NCBI GenBank assembly: GCA_029245245.1
Contig: JAQWPT010000037.1
Coordinates: forward strand, 1 to 39,277
Reading direction: 5' to 3'
Length of the DNA stretch: 39,277 nucleotides
Source: Phycisphaerales bacterium
GTDB lineage: Bacteria > Planctomycetota > Phycisphaerae > Phycisphaerales > SM1A02
In this document: in pieces, positions 1-6,884 of the stretch
How positions within the stretch are numbered: position 1 is the stretch's first letter
How the letters are laid out: the number at the start of each line of letters is the position of its first letter
The notes under the pieces: generated by a model
What the model saw: the letters and a program-made list of their open reading frames with translations, nothing else
Told to the model about the DNA's origin: nothing
The model's database searches: none
Translations under genes and position numbers: made by a program

Positions 1-60
1 TTCGAACCGAACTGGTCCGTGGACCATCACCGACAACTATTTCATGGAGAGATTCAAGAC

Positions 61-759
61 ATGACACGATTTTCACAAGTTGGCCTTGCACTGCTCACCC
101 TGAGCCTGGTCTCCGCTGCCGGACTCGCGCTGACCTCGAACATGACAGCCGTGCATGATGGCCCCGCCACGCCCGATGAAGCCATCAAGGCGCTGATGGA
201 TGGCAATGCTCGCTACGTTGCGGGCACTCCCCAATCGGTCAACCCACCATCAGCGCGTGAGGCTCTTGCCACCACACACGCGCCCTTTGCTGCAATCGTC
301 CGGTGCGCAGACGCCCGTGTCTCCCCAGAGATCTGCTTTGACGCAACACTCGGCTCTCTCTTCGTCAATGGAGTCGCCGGCAACATCATCACGCCGGAAA
401 TCATCGCGAGTTTCGAGTATGCCGTCGGCACACTCGGCGCGAAAGTCATCGTCGTCATGGGGCACCGACACTGTGGCGCTGTCGAGGTTGCAATCCAGAT
501 GCGCAACAAGACCGATCAGCTCCCCGGTTCTCTCCCGATGCTGATCGATCAGATCATCGTCCCCTGCGCACTTGATGCGAATCCCGATGACGTCCAGGCC
601 TACGAGCACGAGGCCGTCATTTGCAACGCCAACAAAGGTGTCGATCAACTGACCGCACGTTCGCCTCTCATTGCCGAAGCGGTCAAGAATGGTGATCTGA
701 AGATCATCGCCGGAGTCCAGGATCTCACCACCGGCAAGTTCACGATCACCAAGCAGTAA
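61..759 (+). CDS. Exported beta-class carbonic anhydrase
   Basis: Reversibly hydrates CO2 to bicarbonate using a zinc ion. The beta-class zinc site is visible: C82-x-D84-x-R86 in RCADARVSPE, followed by H135-x-x-C138 in GHRHCG, with the usual NGVAGNI stretch between them. The 232-residue length fits the family plus a leader. Residues 1-25 form a hydrophobic signal peptide, so the enzyme probably acts in the periplasm rather than the cytosol. I chose ATG 61 over the longer frame from 19 because GGAGAG lies 8-10 nt upstream of it and the signal peptide begins there. It stands alone; the next gene is on the other strand and a strong hairpin follows at 809-857. The family call is firm, the export is inferred. 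Confidence 0.93.
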   Translation: MTRFSQVGLALLTLSLVSAAGLALTSNMTAVHDGPATPDEAIKALMDGNARYVAGTPQSVNPPSAREALATTHAPFAAIVRCADARVSPEICFDATLGSLFVNGVAGNIITPEIIASFEYAVGTLGAKVIVVMGHRHCGAVEVAIQMRNKTDQLPGSLPMLIDQIIVPCALDANPDDVQAYEHEAVICNANKGVDQLTARSPLIAEAVKNGDLKIIAGVQDLTTGKFTITKQ

Positions 760-808
760 ATCGCCGAGTGCCTGAAGCAAATCGCTTCATGGCCAGGTCA
801 CCTGACAC

Positions 809-857
809 GCAACGGCTCCGGTTTCGAGTATCAACACGCTCGTACTGGAGCCGTTGC
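809..857 (+). terminator. Long hairpin downstream of the carbonic anhydrase gene
   Basis: Arms 809-822 and 844-857 pair over 14 bp with a single G-U. Inside the 21-nt loop, CGAG (825-828) can pair with CTCG (839-842). There is no U-tract, so the hairpin could be a factor-assisted terminator or a 3'-end stabiliser. It lies 50 nt after the carbonic anhydrase stop codon. Confidence 0.5.
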
Positions 858-918
858 CGTTCAGTTTCAGTCGGCAAGGTGGCCAAGCAGCATGACAACG
901 TTGGCCGATTGATCTGTT

Positions 919-955
919 CAAGCTGAATGTCGGGGGTTCGATCCCCTTGACCCGC
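919..955 (+). pseudogene. 3' fragment of a tRNA-Gly gene
   Basis: The segment reads as the 3' half of a tRNA: last bases of the anticodon loop (CAA), anticodon-stem 3' strand GCTGA, variable ATGTC, T-stem GGGGG, T-loop TTCGATC, T-stem CCCTT, acceptor strand GACCCGC. This order and sequence fit bacterial tRNA-Gly, probably the UCC isoacceptor. No matching 5' half is present: the acceptor partner GCGGGTC and anticodon-stem partner TCAGC are absent just upstream. Homology stops in the anticodon loop, which is where tyrosine-recombinase attachment cores commonly end. It is therefore a relic or an attachment-site scar, not a working tRNA. Confidence 0.55.
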
Positions 956-973
956 TTTCAAGACCAACTTCCT

Positions 974-1246
974 TTATTCCCTGGCTGACTTCGTTCGCAG
1001 CGATGTTCCCGTCGTCTTCTCGAACAGGTTCATCAGGAACAGGGTCAACCACCCCACGACGATCACCAGCGGAAGTGGGCCCACCCAGAGAAGCACGAGC
1101 CCCAGGGTCGGGCTTGCCTGTCGCAACCACACCAGGATGAGAGCGAAGACGCCGCCGACCACGGCCAGTGACAGGCAGAAGCACAGCGAGCCGACCACGA
1201 TCGCCGTCCGTGTCGGTTTTCGTCTGAGCTTGCTTCCTGCAACCAT
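974..1246 (-). CDS. Small two-TM membrane protein, unknown function
   Basis: Encodes 90 residues. A basic N-terminus (KLRRKPTR) is followed by two hydrophobic segments at about 15-40 and 47-73, then a short polar tail rich in Thr, Ser and Lys. This suggests an inner-membrane hairpin with both ends in the cytoplasm. The ATG at 1246 is preceded by GAGGTG at a spacing of 4 nt. It lies 29 nt downstream of the ankyrin-repeat gene on the same strand and may be co-transcribed with it. I do not recognise the family. Confidence 0.6.
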   Translation of the reverse strand: MVAGSKLRRKPTRTAIVVGSLCFCLSLAVVGGVFALILVWLRQASPTLGLVLLWVGPLPLVIVVGWLTLFLMNLFEKTTGTSLRTKSARE

Positions 1247-1275
1247 GTGACACCTCGCATCAGGAGAAGGACACC

Positions 1276-1563
1276 CTACTTGATGGTCACCGCTTCCAGT
1301 TCCTCGAGCGCCTTGGTGCCCTTGAGGGCCGGGTTCTTTCGTGCAAGTTCCAGAGCGGTGCTGCCTTGCCAGTCCTTGCCGGTGACATCTGCCCCCGCCT
1401 TGAGAATCGCCCGGACCTGGGCTGGCGTCGTATCGGACTTCATGCAGGCCGCGATGAGGCGCTGATCGGGAGTCGGGGGCTTTTTCTCCTGGGCATGGAC
1501 AACCTCTCCGCCAAGGACGAAGACTGAGCAGATGGCCAGGAACGACAGGAACCGTAATGACAT
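1276..1563 (-). CDS. Small secreted ankyrin-repeat protein
   Basis: A 95-residue protein with a signal peptide (about 1-24, probable cleavage after VVHA) and one ankyrin-like unit. The unit reads roughly as an LIAAC-x-D helix, then VRAILKAGADV, then GSTALELARKNPAL, matching the helix-turn-helix and G-(S/N)TAL-x-LA pattern. A single repeat is small for an ankyrin protein, so it may pack on a partner in the periplasm. A TAGAAT hexamer ends 7 nt before the ATG and there is no SD site, suggesting a leaderless or nearly leaderless message. The small two-TM gene follows on the same strand. Confidence 0.7.
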   Translation of the reverse strand: MSLRFLSFLAICSVFVLGGEVVHAQEKKPPTPDQRLIAACMKSDTTPAQVRAILKAGADVTGKDWQGSTALELARKNPALKGTKALEELEAVTIK

Positions 1564-1570
1564 GCAGGCG

Positions 1571-1576
1571 ATTCTA
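1571..1576 (-). promoter_or_regulatory. -10 box (TAGAAT) of the ankyrin-repeat gene
   Basis: TAGAAT on the minus strand lies 7 nt before the ATG at 1563, which puts the predicted transcript start at or within 1 nt of the start codon. No SD site is present. Confidence 0.5.
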
Positions 1577-1595
1577 TCACCAGCAGACCAACTCT

Positions 1596-1682
1596 CAACG
1601 CGTTGAGCAGGTCGAACACATCGACCTGCCCGCTGCCATCGGTGTCACCGATGCAGGACACACAATGGCCTACTTCTGGATT
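1596..1682 (-). pseudogene. Relic of a GC-type dockerin-like tail
   Basis: The minus strand reads CIGDTDGSGQVDVFDLLNAL at 1655-1596, preceded in frame by NPEVGHCVS back to a stop just beyond 1682. This is the calcium-loop/helix unit of the dockerin-like C-termini of secreted Phycisphaerae proteins; the same pattern (GDxxGDxxVxxxDLL) ends two intact genes here. There is no body of a protein upstream, and after the DLLNAL helix the frame continues into unrelated sequence overlapping the ankyrin gene's promoter. It looks like a stranded end of a lost gene. The alternative, chance resemblance, is unlikely over 18 motif positions. Confidence 0.6.
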
Positions 1683-1729
1683 TCACCATTTCGTGCAGGC
1701 CCCGCAGCCTGCCGATGCGTACATGCGAC

Positions 1730-1735
1730 TATTCT
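1730..1735 (+). promoter_or_regulatory. Possible -10 box (TATTCT) of the HExxH lipoprotein gene
   Basis: TATTCT lies 10 nt before ATG 1746. It supports that start over the longer frame beginning at 1557 and would give a leader of only about 4 nt. Confidence 0.35.
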
Positions 1736-1745
1736 CAGTCAACCA

Positions 1746-2783
1746 ATGTCCATCGGATGCCCCATCCCTGTTTCCGTCCGCATCGGCTCGCTGCTGGTGG
1801 CCGCGTTCCTGCTCGGATGCCAGGAGCCGGAACGCGACAGACAACAGGAACACCACGCGGAGGATCCGTATTCCGCCAATGTCGTTCTCGAGCCGCTGAT
1901 GCCCATGGAGACCGGCCCGGTCTACCACGTCATCGCCGGCTACGACCCGAAATGGGCCGAACTGGTCCGCGAGGGCGTCGAGCGGGCGCGTGACTACTGG
2001 GGAAGCTACGGACCGACCCACGTCTGGATCGCCGGCACCGACGAAGGCGCGACCCTCGACGAGATCACGGTGCAGGCCTGGCTCGACGAGTACTGCACAT
2101 GGCGCACCGAGGGAACCGACATCCCGTTCGAGTTCTGCCTTGAGCACGCCCGGGAGATGTTCATCGACGTGGTTGAACGCGGCGAACCGGAAGCCTACCT
2201 CTCCGAGTCACGCGAGACCGAACTTCGCATGGCGGAACTCGTGTTCATCAACGTACAGAAGTGGTATTTCCCGGAAGACGTGATCCCCGACCCTGTCCTG
2301 CGCGGCATCCACGAGTACACCCACGTCTTCCAGTTGTCAGTGGGCCCGATGCCAACCTGGATGATGGAAGGCGGCGCCGTCTTTGCGGAGTCCTGGCTGC
2401 CGGCCATCGACGGGCAACGCGATGTGAAGTTCAACATGGAGCGGATCCTCGAGCGTGCCAAACGCATGGGAGATCCGAACCTCACGATCGCAGACATGGA
2501 ATCGATCGAAACGGCGCCGCCCCACGTCGCCGAACACCACATGGATCTCGCCTACGACTCGGGCGCGTGGGCCACCGCGTTCATGGTGCACCGGTCCCCG
2601 ACCCGCAGCGTCTCCGATCTGCGTGATCGCTTCTACCCGCTGGTAGCCGAGATCGGCTGGGAAGCCGCCCTGCCGCGCTACCTGGACATGCGGGACACGC
2701 AGGAGTTCTACGATGCCTTCAATGCTTTCATGGAACTTTCTGCCCAGCAGCAGGTTGGCATGCTGGATGAACTCAAGCCCTGA
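1746..2783 (+). CDS. Lipoprotein with HExxH metallopeptidase motif
   Basis: Encodes 345 residues from ATG 1746. The N-terminus has a signal peptide with lipobox LLGC (lipidated Cys25). The middle carries H189-E-Y-T-H193, followed 15 and 22 residues later by Glu in WMMEGGAVFAE, the usual gluzincin layout of two His and a downstream Glu on zinc. I infer a membrane-anchored periplasmic or surface metallopeptidase of the peptidase-MA-like type; the substrate is unknown. The frame stays open upstream to 1557, but that part overlaps a dockerin relic and lacks a leader. The SRPBCC gene follows after 43 nt but has its own promoter-like box. Confidence 0.75.
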   Translation: MSIGCPIPVSVRIGSLLVAAFLLGCQEPERDRQQEHHAEDPYSANVVLEPLMPMETGPVYHVIAGYDPKWAELVREGVERARDYWGSYGPTHVWIAGTDEGATLDEITVQAWLDEYCTWRTEGTDIPFEFCLEHAREMFIDVVERGEPEAYLSESRETELRMAELVFINVQKWYFPEDVIPDPVLRGIHEYTHVFQLSVGPMPTWMMEGGAVFAESWLPAIDGQRDVKFNMERILERAKRMGDPNLTIADMESIETAPPHVAEHHMDLAYDSGAWATAFMVHRSPTRSVSDLRDRFYPLVAEIGWEAALPRYLDMRDTQEFYDAFNAFMELSAQQQVGMLDELKP

Positions 2784-2814
2784 CAAGCGGATCACGACAC
2801 ACGATTTCATTGGG

Positions 2815-2820
2815 TACCAT
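2815..2820 (+). promoter_or_regulatory. -10 box (TACCAT), leaderless spacing
   Basis: TACCAT is separated from ATG 2827 by exactly 6 nt, so the transcript would begin on the A of the start codon. Confidence 0.5.
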
Positions 2821-2826
2821 GCCGCC

Positions 2827-3276
2827 ATGGCTTCCATCACCGTCTCCATCGACATCGCAGCTTCACCCGAAGTCGTCTTCGACACGGCCGTGGATCTGTC
2901 GAACTGGCCGGAGGTGATCGATGACATCCTCTCCATCGAGATCCTCACCAACGGACCAGTGGGCGTTGGAACCGTATTCCGTGAAACTCGAACGATGTTC
3001 GGAAAGGAAGCCACGGAAGAAATGACGTTCGAGTCGATCGAGCGGCCACATGGATACGTGCTGAGCGCCCACTCCGGCGGCAACCACTACGTGACGACGT
3101 CCAGGCTCGAACCGACCCCCACGGGCACGCTGCTCCACGTCGAGTTCAAGAGCAGGCCGGAGAAATTGCTGGGCTGGCTGTTCCTCCCAATGGGCTGGAT
3201 GTTCAAGGGCATGATCCGCAAGTGCCTGCAGAAGGACCTGGCCTGCATGAAGGCCTGGATCGAATCCCGAACCTGA
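2827..3276 (+). CDS. SRPBCC (START/Bet v1-like) family protein
   Basis: A 149-residue cytoplasmic protein with the polyketide cyclase/dehydrase SRPBCC pattern. It begins with beta strand ITVSIDIAASPEVVFD, then helix AVDLSNWPEV, then strands GTVFRETRTMF and MTFESIERPH, and ends with a long C-terminal helix containing MGWMFKGMIRKCLQKDLACMKAWIE. The fold encloses a hydrophobic pocket for a small ligand or lipid; the ligand cannot be read from the sequence. The frame is open upstream, but ATG 2827 sits 6 nt after TACCAT and matches the family's N-terminus. The DinB-like gene follows with its own promoter and SD site. Confidence 0.82.
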   Translation: MASITVSIDIAASPEVVFDTAVDLSNWPEVIDDILSIEILTNGPVGVGTVFRETRTMFGKEATEEMTFESIERPHGYVLSAHSGGNHYVTTSRLEPTPTGTLLHVEFKSRPEKLLGWLFLPMGWMFKGMIRKCLQKDLACMKAWIESRT

Positions 3277-3335
3277 CTGCTTGAGCTCAGCAACCGGTCG
3301 AGCTGCCCGTAGCATTCATGGACGAGCCAGTTGGT

Positions 3336-3341
3336 TATGAT
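3336..3341 (+). promoter_or_regulatory. -10 box (TATGAT) of the DinB-like gene
   Basis: TATGAT lies 29 nt before ATG 3371, leaving a leader of about 23 nt that includes the SD sequence AAGGAAAGGA. This is the leadered arrangement, unlike the 6-nt spacing seen at several other genes. Confidence 0.4.
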
Positions 3342-3370
3342 GGTTCCCTTCTCAAGGAAAGGAACCCGGA

Positions 3371-3877
3371 ATGACCAGCACCGCCTCATCAACCGCCATC
3401 GCACTTGCAGCTCCGACCCGCTTCCTGATCTCCTTTGCCGACATGCTGGTGAACGACATCGATGAATCCAAGTGGGCCGACCGATGCGGCACCACCATCA
3501 ACCACCCCGCGTTCGTCCTCGGGCACACCGCGTACTACGCAGGCGTCTGCATGCAGATGCTCGGTGGCGATATCGAACTCACGGAGAAGGATGGATCGCT
3601 CTACAAGCACGGCAACGAGTGCGCCGACGAGGCTTCCTGGTATCCCAACAAGGCCGACTCGATCGCGGCGTTCAACGACCGCATCAACACGGTCGCCGAC
3701 TTCCTCGAATCACTTGATGAATCGGCCTTCAACGCTTCAAGCGAAGACACCTTCTTCGCCGATCGGTTCCCGACCATGGGTGGCGTCGCCGCCTTCATGA
3801 TGATCGGGCACATCCCGTTCCACCTCGGCCAGATCAGTGCCTGGCGCCGCGTCGCCGGCATGGGCTCGGCTTCCTGA
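3371..3877 (+). CDS. DinB-like four-helix metal-binding protein
   Basis: Encodes 168 residues. His52 in NHPAFVLGHTAYYAG, and His147 and His151 in GHIPFHLGQISAWRR, occupy the positions of the metal-binding His triad of DinB/YfiT proteins on helices 2 and 4. The C-terminal H-x-x-Q-x-x-x-x-R-R helix is typical. Bacterial members are often thiol-dependent transferases, but no specific substrate can be assigned. AAGGAAAGGA lies 5-16 nt before the ATG. The gene converges on the lipase gene and shares a hairpin with it that covers both stop codons. Confidence 0.8.
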   Translation: MTSTASSTAIALAAPTRFLISFADMLVNDIDESKWADRCGTTINHPAFVLGHTAYYAGVCMQMLGGDIELTEKDGSLYKHGNECADEASWYPNKADSIAAFNDRINTVADFLESLDESAFNASSEDTFFADRFPTMGGVAAFMMIGHIPFHLGQISAWRRVAGMGSAS

Positions 3878-3895
3878 CCGGATATCAGTCAGGAA
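3871..3895. terminator. Shared hairpin covering two convergent stop codons
   Basis: TTCCTGAC (3871-3878) and GTCAGGAA (3888-3895) pair perfectly around a 9-nt loop. The plus-strand stop (3875-3877) lies in one arm and the minus-strand stop (3889-3891) in the other. It is symmetric, so it could terminate both genes; there is no U-tract. Confidence 0.55.
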
Positions 3896-5013
3896 TCATC
3901 AGCTTCCGCCGCCGTGTGAAGCATCGGGATCGTCGAAGCAGGGTCGAAGTAGCCGTCGTAGTAGAAGTGGTGATTCCACGCCGCGTCCTTCCCGGGAAGC
4001 GCCGATACATCATCGTCGTAGAAGGCAACCCACGCGGTGTGCTTGAACTTGACACCATCGCCGGTGACCGCAGCTGGCGGACCCGGTGGGCAGGGATCGG
4101 GAATGTTGACCACACGCCACAGCACCAGGCCATTGCTGGCGATGGCGGCATCGGCCTGGTCGGCGGATGCAGGCGAGAAGATGCGAGGCTGGCCGAACGT
4201 CATCGCGTAAACCTCGTAGGGCGACCCGGATGACCTGGAACGCTGGTACAGGTCGAAGGCCGCAATGCCTGCCACGGCACCGCCGAGTGAATGACCACCA
4301 ATGACGACACGGGTTGGCGAATGAGCCGCGATCGTGTCCAGCAGATCCCGCTGACAGAACTGGTAAGCGGCGCCGAATCCATCCACAACGTCGAAGGAGT
4401 TGGAGATCTTCCGTTCCGATCCGCCCTGCAGATCGAGGTACCACTCGAACGGTGTCTGGGTCCCCCGGAAGATGACGACGAGTTCCTTCGTGTCACCGTT
4501 CAGCCAGATTGCTCCGAAGATGCGATCGGCACGGCCACCGATCTGCCTTGGCAGCATCATCACCTTGACAAGTTCGAGATGATCGAAGGCGGCATTGCGA
4601 GCCACGACCGTCTCGAGTTTTCTGAATGCATCGGGAGTCGCGGGTGGATTCGCGTACAGCTTCACTCCGGGTCCGGGTTCAGCAGCAACTACGATGGCGC
4701 GCACCAGATTCATCAATGTCCGGCCGGTCTCGAGACTGTAGGAGTTCGAGCCGGGTTCCGCGATGGAGAACTCCACGTCGGTGTCGTAGGTCACCGGAGG
4801 AAACATGAGGGCGCATCGACAGACCGCGGGAATCGGACTGCCCGCACAGGGGTGGTAGTCATCAAGGATCTCGTTCACCAGTGTTTCAGGATCCGGGGCG
4901 CCCGAGGAGCCGGCAGGCTCCACGAATGAGGCCACCAGGGAAGCCTGGATGACTGCACATGCCAAGGCAGCTGCCACTGCAGGTCCCGCATACGATCGTG
5001 TGGTTGTATTCAT
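3889..5013 (-). CDS. Secreted class 3 lipase
   Basis: Encodes 374 residues. A signal peptide spans about 1-32. The lipase_3 domain is clear: oxyanion strand LVVIFRGTQTPFEWYLDL, nucleophile elbow G240-H-S242-L-G-G, catalytic Asp306 in NIPDPCPPGPP and His348 or His349 in WNHHFYYDGYF. It should hydrolyse acylglycerols or related esters outside the cytoplasm. Several Cys (56, 65, 67, 220, 308) could form disulfides. The start at 5013 lies exactly 6 nt after TACACT and has no SD site; the frame is open much further upstream, but that part overlaps the neighbouring gene and is not leader-like. It follows the methyltransferase-family gene by 49 nt. Confidence 0.88.
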   Translation of the reverse strand: MNTTTRSYAGPAVAAALACAVIQASLVASFVEPAGSSGAPDPETLVNEILDDYHPCAGSPIPAVCRCALMFPPVTYDTDVEFSIAEPGSNSYSLETGRTLMNLVRAIVVAAEPGPGVKLYANPPATPDAFRKLETVVARNAAFDHLELVKVMMLPRQIGGRADRIFGAIWLNGDTKELVVIFRGTQTPFEWYLDLQGGSERKISNSFDVVDGFGAAYQFCQRDLLDTIAAHSPTRVVIGGHSLGGAVAGIAAFDLYQRSRSSGSPYEVYAMTFGQPRIFSPASADQADAAIASNGLVLWRVVNIPDPCPPGPPAAVTGDGVKFKHTAWVAFYDDDVSALPGKDAAWNHHFYYDGYFDPASTIPMLHTAAEADDS

Positions 5014-5019
5014 CGGCAC

Positions 5020-5025
5020 AGTGTA
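5020..5025 (-). promoter_or_regulatory. -10 box (TACACT), leaderless spacing
   Basis: TACACT on the minus strand is followed by 6 nt and then the lipase ATG at 5013. The predicted transcript start is the start codon itself. Confidence 0.45.
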
Positions 5026-5062
5026 CGCGTCCGGTGTCATGGGGGGGCCATGGGAGGTGCAT

Positions 5063-5950
5063 TCACCCGTTGGACTGAAGGTCCCACCGGCTGCGAATGG
5101 CCCGGATCGTCGCAGGCGTGGTCCCGCAGCATCCCCCGACGATGCCGGCTCCGGCCTCGATCCATGACTGCGCGAGCTCGGCGTAGATCGTCGGCTCGAT
5201 GGCGTCGGTGTTGATCCACCCCTTCTCATCGTCCGCGTACCCCACGTTGCCGCAGGCTGCGACAGGCGTGGCGTCATCCACGAGCGATCGGAGATGCCGC
5301 ACCTGGTCTGCAAGCAGCGTGGCCGCGATGCAGTTGATGCCGACGAATCTCGGCGATCCGAGTTCAGGCACGACACGTGACAACGGTGTTCCGTCCATCA
5401 GCATGCCCGGCTCACCCGGAGCAAGGCAGAAGCTGATCGCCCAGTTGCCCGGCGCACGCTCCTGGGCAGCGGCGGCGGCGGCCAACGATTCGTGGGCCGA
5501 GGACATGGTCTGCACCAGCACGAGATCGACGCCCGCATCCACCAGCTGGTCGATCAGTTGCGCGTGCTCCCGCCGGCAGGTATCCGCATCGGGAGCAAGG
5601 CCCGGGCTGTAGCAGTCCTCCAGCGGTGCGACGCTGCCCAGGACCAGGGCTTCCGGGTTCGTCGCATCGCGGGCCGACGTGGCAATCGCCACCGCATCCC
5701 TCGTCAATGACTCGGCCCGATCACCCAGCCCTTCCTTGGCCAGTGAACGCTGGTGGGTTCGGAAGGTGTTGGTCGTGACCGCCTGGGCACCGGCCTCGAG
5801 GTAGTCGCGATGCACTGCTTCAAGCACATCGGGCGCTTCGATCATGGCCCGTGCCGACCACAGCGGCAGACCGACATCGACGCCACGCCGATCGAGTTCG
5901 GTCCCGGTGGCGCCGTCAAGCAGCAGTACAGTGCGTTCATCGAGGTCCAT
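5063..5950 (-). CDS. Homocysteine S-methyltransferase family protein
   Basis: Encodes 295 residues of the Pfam S-methyl_trans (MmuM/BHMT/MetH N-domain) barrel. It opens with LLLDGATGTELDRRG and carries the three zinc-binding Cys: Cys207 in VGINC and Cys274-Cys275 in VGGCCGTTP. The family transfers a methyl group to homocysteine or another thiol. One oddity is VQT-M-S where family members usually have E-T-(F/I), a Glu near the substrate; here it is Gln (about 147), so donor or acceptor may differ. The start is ATG 5950, 6 nt after TACCAT; the codon before it is TTG. No SD site is visible. Confidence 0.85.
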   Translation of the reverse strand: MDLDERTVLLLDGATGTELDRRGVDVGLPLWSARAMIEAPDVLEAVHRDYLEAGAQAVTTNTFRTHQRSLAKEGLGDRAESLTRDAVAIATSARDATNPEALVLGSVAPLEDCYSPGLAPDADTCRREHAQLIDQLVDAGVDLVLVQTMSSAHESLAAAAAAQERAPGNWAISFCLAPGEPGMLMDGTPLSRVVPELGSPRFVGINCIAATLLADQVRHLRSLVDDATPVAACGNVGYADDEKGWINTDAIEPTIYAELAQSWIEAGAGIVGGCCGTTPATIRAIRSRWDLQSNG

Positions 5951-5956
5951 CAACGC

Positions 5957-5962
5957 ATGGTA
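5957..5962 (-). promoter_or_regulatory. -10 box (TACCAT), leaderless spacing
   Basis: TACCAT on the minus strand, then 6 nt, then ATG 5950. Same hexamer and spacing as upstream of the SRPBCC gene at 2827. Confidence 0.5.
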
Positions 5963-6022
5963 CTCGTTGAAGCACTATTCAATCTTCCGATCAGGCTGCT
6001 CGGGGATCCGCACTGTGACGAA

Positions 6023-6742
6023 TCACCCTACTCCCGCAGGAAGCGTAATGCCCATCTCGATGAGTTGCCGCTCAGCCTGCGGCGCCCAACCGCGGTTCGC
6101 CGCCGGCGAGGCCGGGCTCGGGTGCAGGATGGTGCCCACGTCCACGTCGGGCAGCACCGACTGGATTCGCTTGGTCGCGAACCCTCCGACGCCGACCACC
6201 TTGCCCGGCTTCAGCACCGAGACGAGATCAATCAGCGCCTGGTCGCAGGGTGCGAACAGCGCCTCACGCTCCTCCACCGGCAACTTGTCGGGCGTCCGGT
6301 TCCGCCCCCCCTCCTCGAGGAAGGCGAGCGGGCAGTAGTTCCAGATGAAGAACTGTTCGAAGAACGCGTCAGCGGTTGGAAATCGTTCCGCCGCCCAGCC
6401 CCACAAGCGGCGACCACTGACTTCGCTGCGCTGGCAGTCGAGGCCGAGGATCGGTCGCTTGGGATGCTCGGTGGCCGGTTTGCGAATCTTCGCATCGATG
6501 CCCAGGTAGTCGCGGACCGCATTGACTTCACCGAATGGAATACCCGTCTGGGCCATGCCCCATGGACCGGGGTTCATGCCCAGCAGCAGAACCTCGACGC
6601 CCGGATGGGCCCACCGCTGCAGGTACTGGTCCACTGCATCGCGTGCATAGTTCAGGGGGTTGTAGACGAAGGCCGTCGGCAGCGCAAACCGCAGGCCATC
6701 CATCTCATCGGAAAGTCGGTGACAGATCTCCAGTGGTGACAT
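6023..6742 (-). CDS. SMUG1-type uracil-DNA glycosylase
   Basis: Encodes 239 residues. It has the family 3 (SMUG1) signature GMNPGPWGMAQTGIPFGEV at about 55-73, with the active-site Asn57 in place of the Asp of UNG, and the second motif HPSPASPAANRGW starting at His207, the counterpart of the DNA-binding catalytic loop of animal SMUG1. It should excise uracil and oxidised pyrimidines from DNA. SMUG1 is standard in animals and has been described in only a limited set of bacteria. The start at 6742 lies 6 nt after TAGAGT. The GGAGG just upstream merges with this box and is too far (12 nt) to act well as an SD site. It is transcribed divergently from the export operon. Confidence 0.9.
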   Translation of the reverse strand: MSPLEICHRLSDEMDGLRFALPTAFVYNPLNYARDAVDQYLQRWAHPGVEVLLLGMNPGPWGMAQTGIPFGEVNAVRDYLGIDAKIRKPATEHPKRPILGLDCQRSEVSGRRLWGWAAERFPTADAFFEQFFIWNYCPLAFLEEGGRNRTPDKLPVEEREALFAPCDQALIDLVSVLKPGKVVGVGGFATKRIQSVLPDVDVGTILHPSPASPAANRGWAPQAERQLIEMGITLPAGVG

Positions 6743-6748
6743 GGCTCG

Positions 6749-6754
6749 ACTCTA
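6749..6754 (-). promoter_or_regulatory. -10 box (TAGAGT) of the SMUG1 gene, leaderless spacing
   Basis: TAGAGT is separated from ATG 6742 by 6 nt. Its context, GAGGTAGAGTCGAG, matches 13 of 14 bases around the plus-strand box at 6923-6936. Confidence 0.55.
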
Positions 6755-6796
6755 CCTCCCTGCGGCATTTACGACATCAGCAGACACGTTGATCAC

Positions 6797-6821
6797 AAAA
6801 AGTCTCTTCCGATAAAGAGGC
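6797..6821 (-). terminator. Minus-strand intrinsic terminator without an obvious gene
   Basis: On the minus strand a 7-bp stem (6821-6815 with 6808-6802, one G-U) and 6-nt loop is followed directly by five T (6801-6797). No minus-strand coding frame ends here. It could end a short RNA started from the 6840-6940 region. Confidence 0.45.
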
Positions 6822-6884
6822 CTTCACGCGGCAGAGAGACAGAAAATCGACGATAGCGTACCTTTCAGGTTCATTCCGCATGGA

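Noticed and set aside
872-955. A complete tRNA gene
   Set aside because: No acceptor or anticodon-stem partner fits on the 5' side; only the 3' half is tRNA-like.
1557-1745. N-terminal extension of the HExxH lipoprotein
   Set aside because: The extra 63 residues lack a leader and overlap the dockerin relic and the ankyrin gene promoter.
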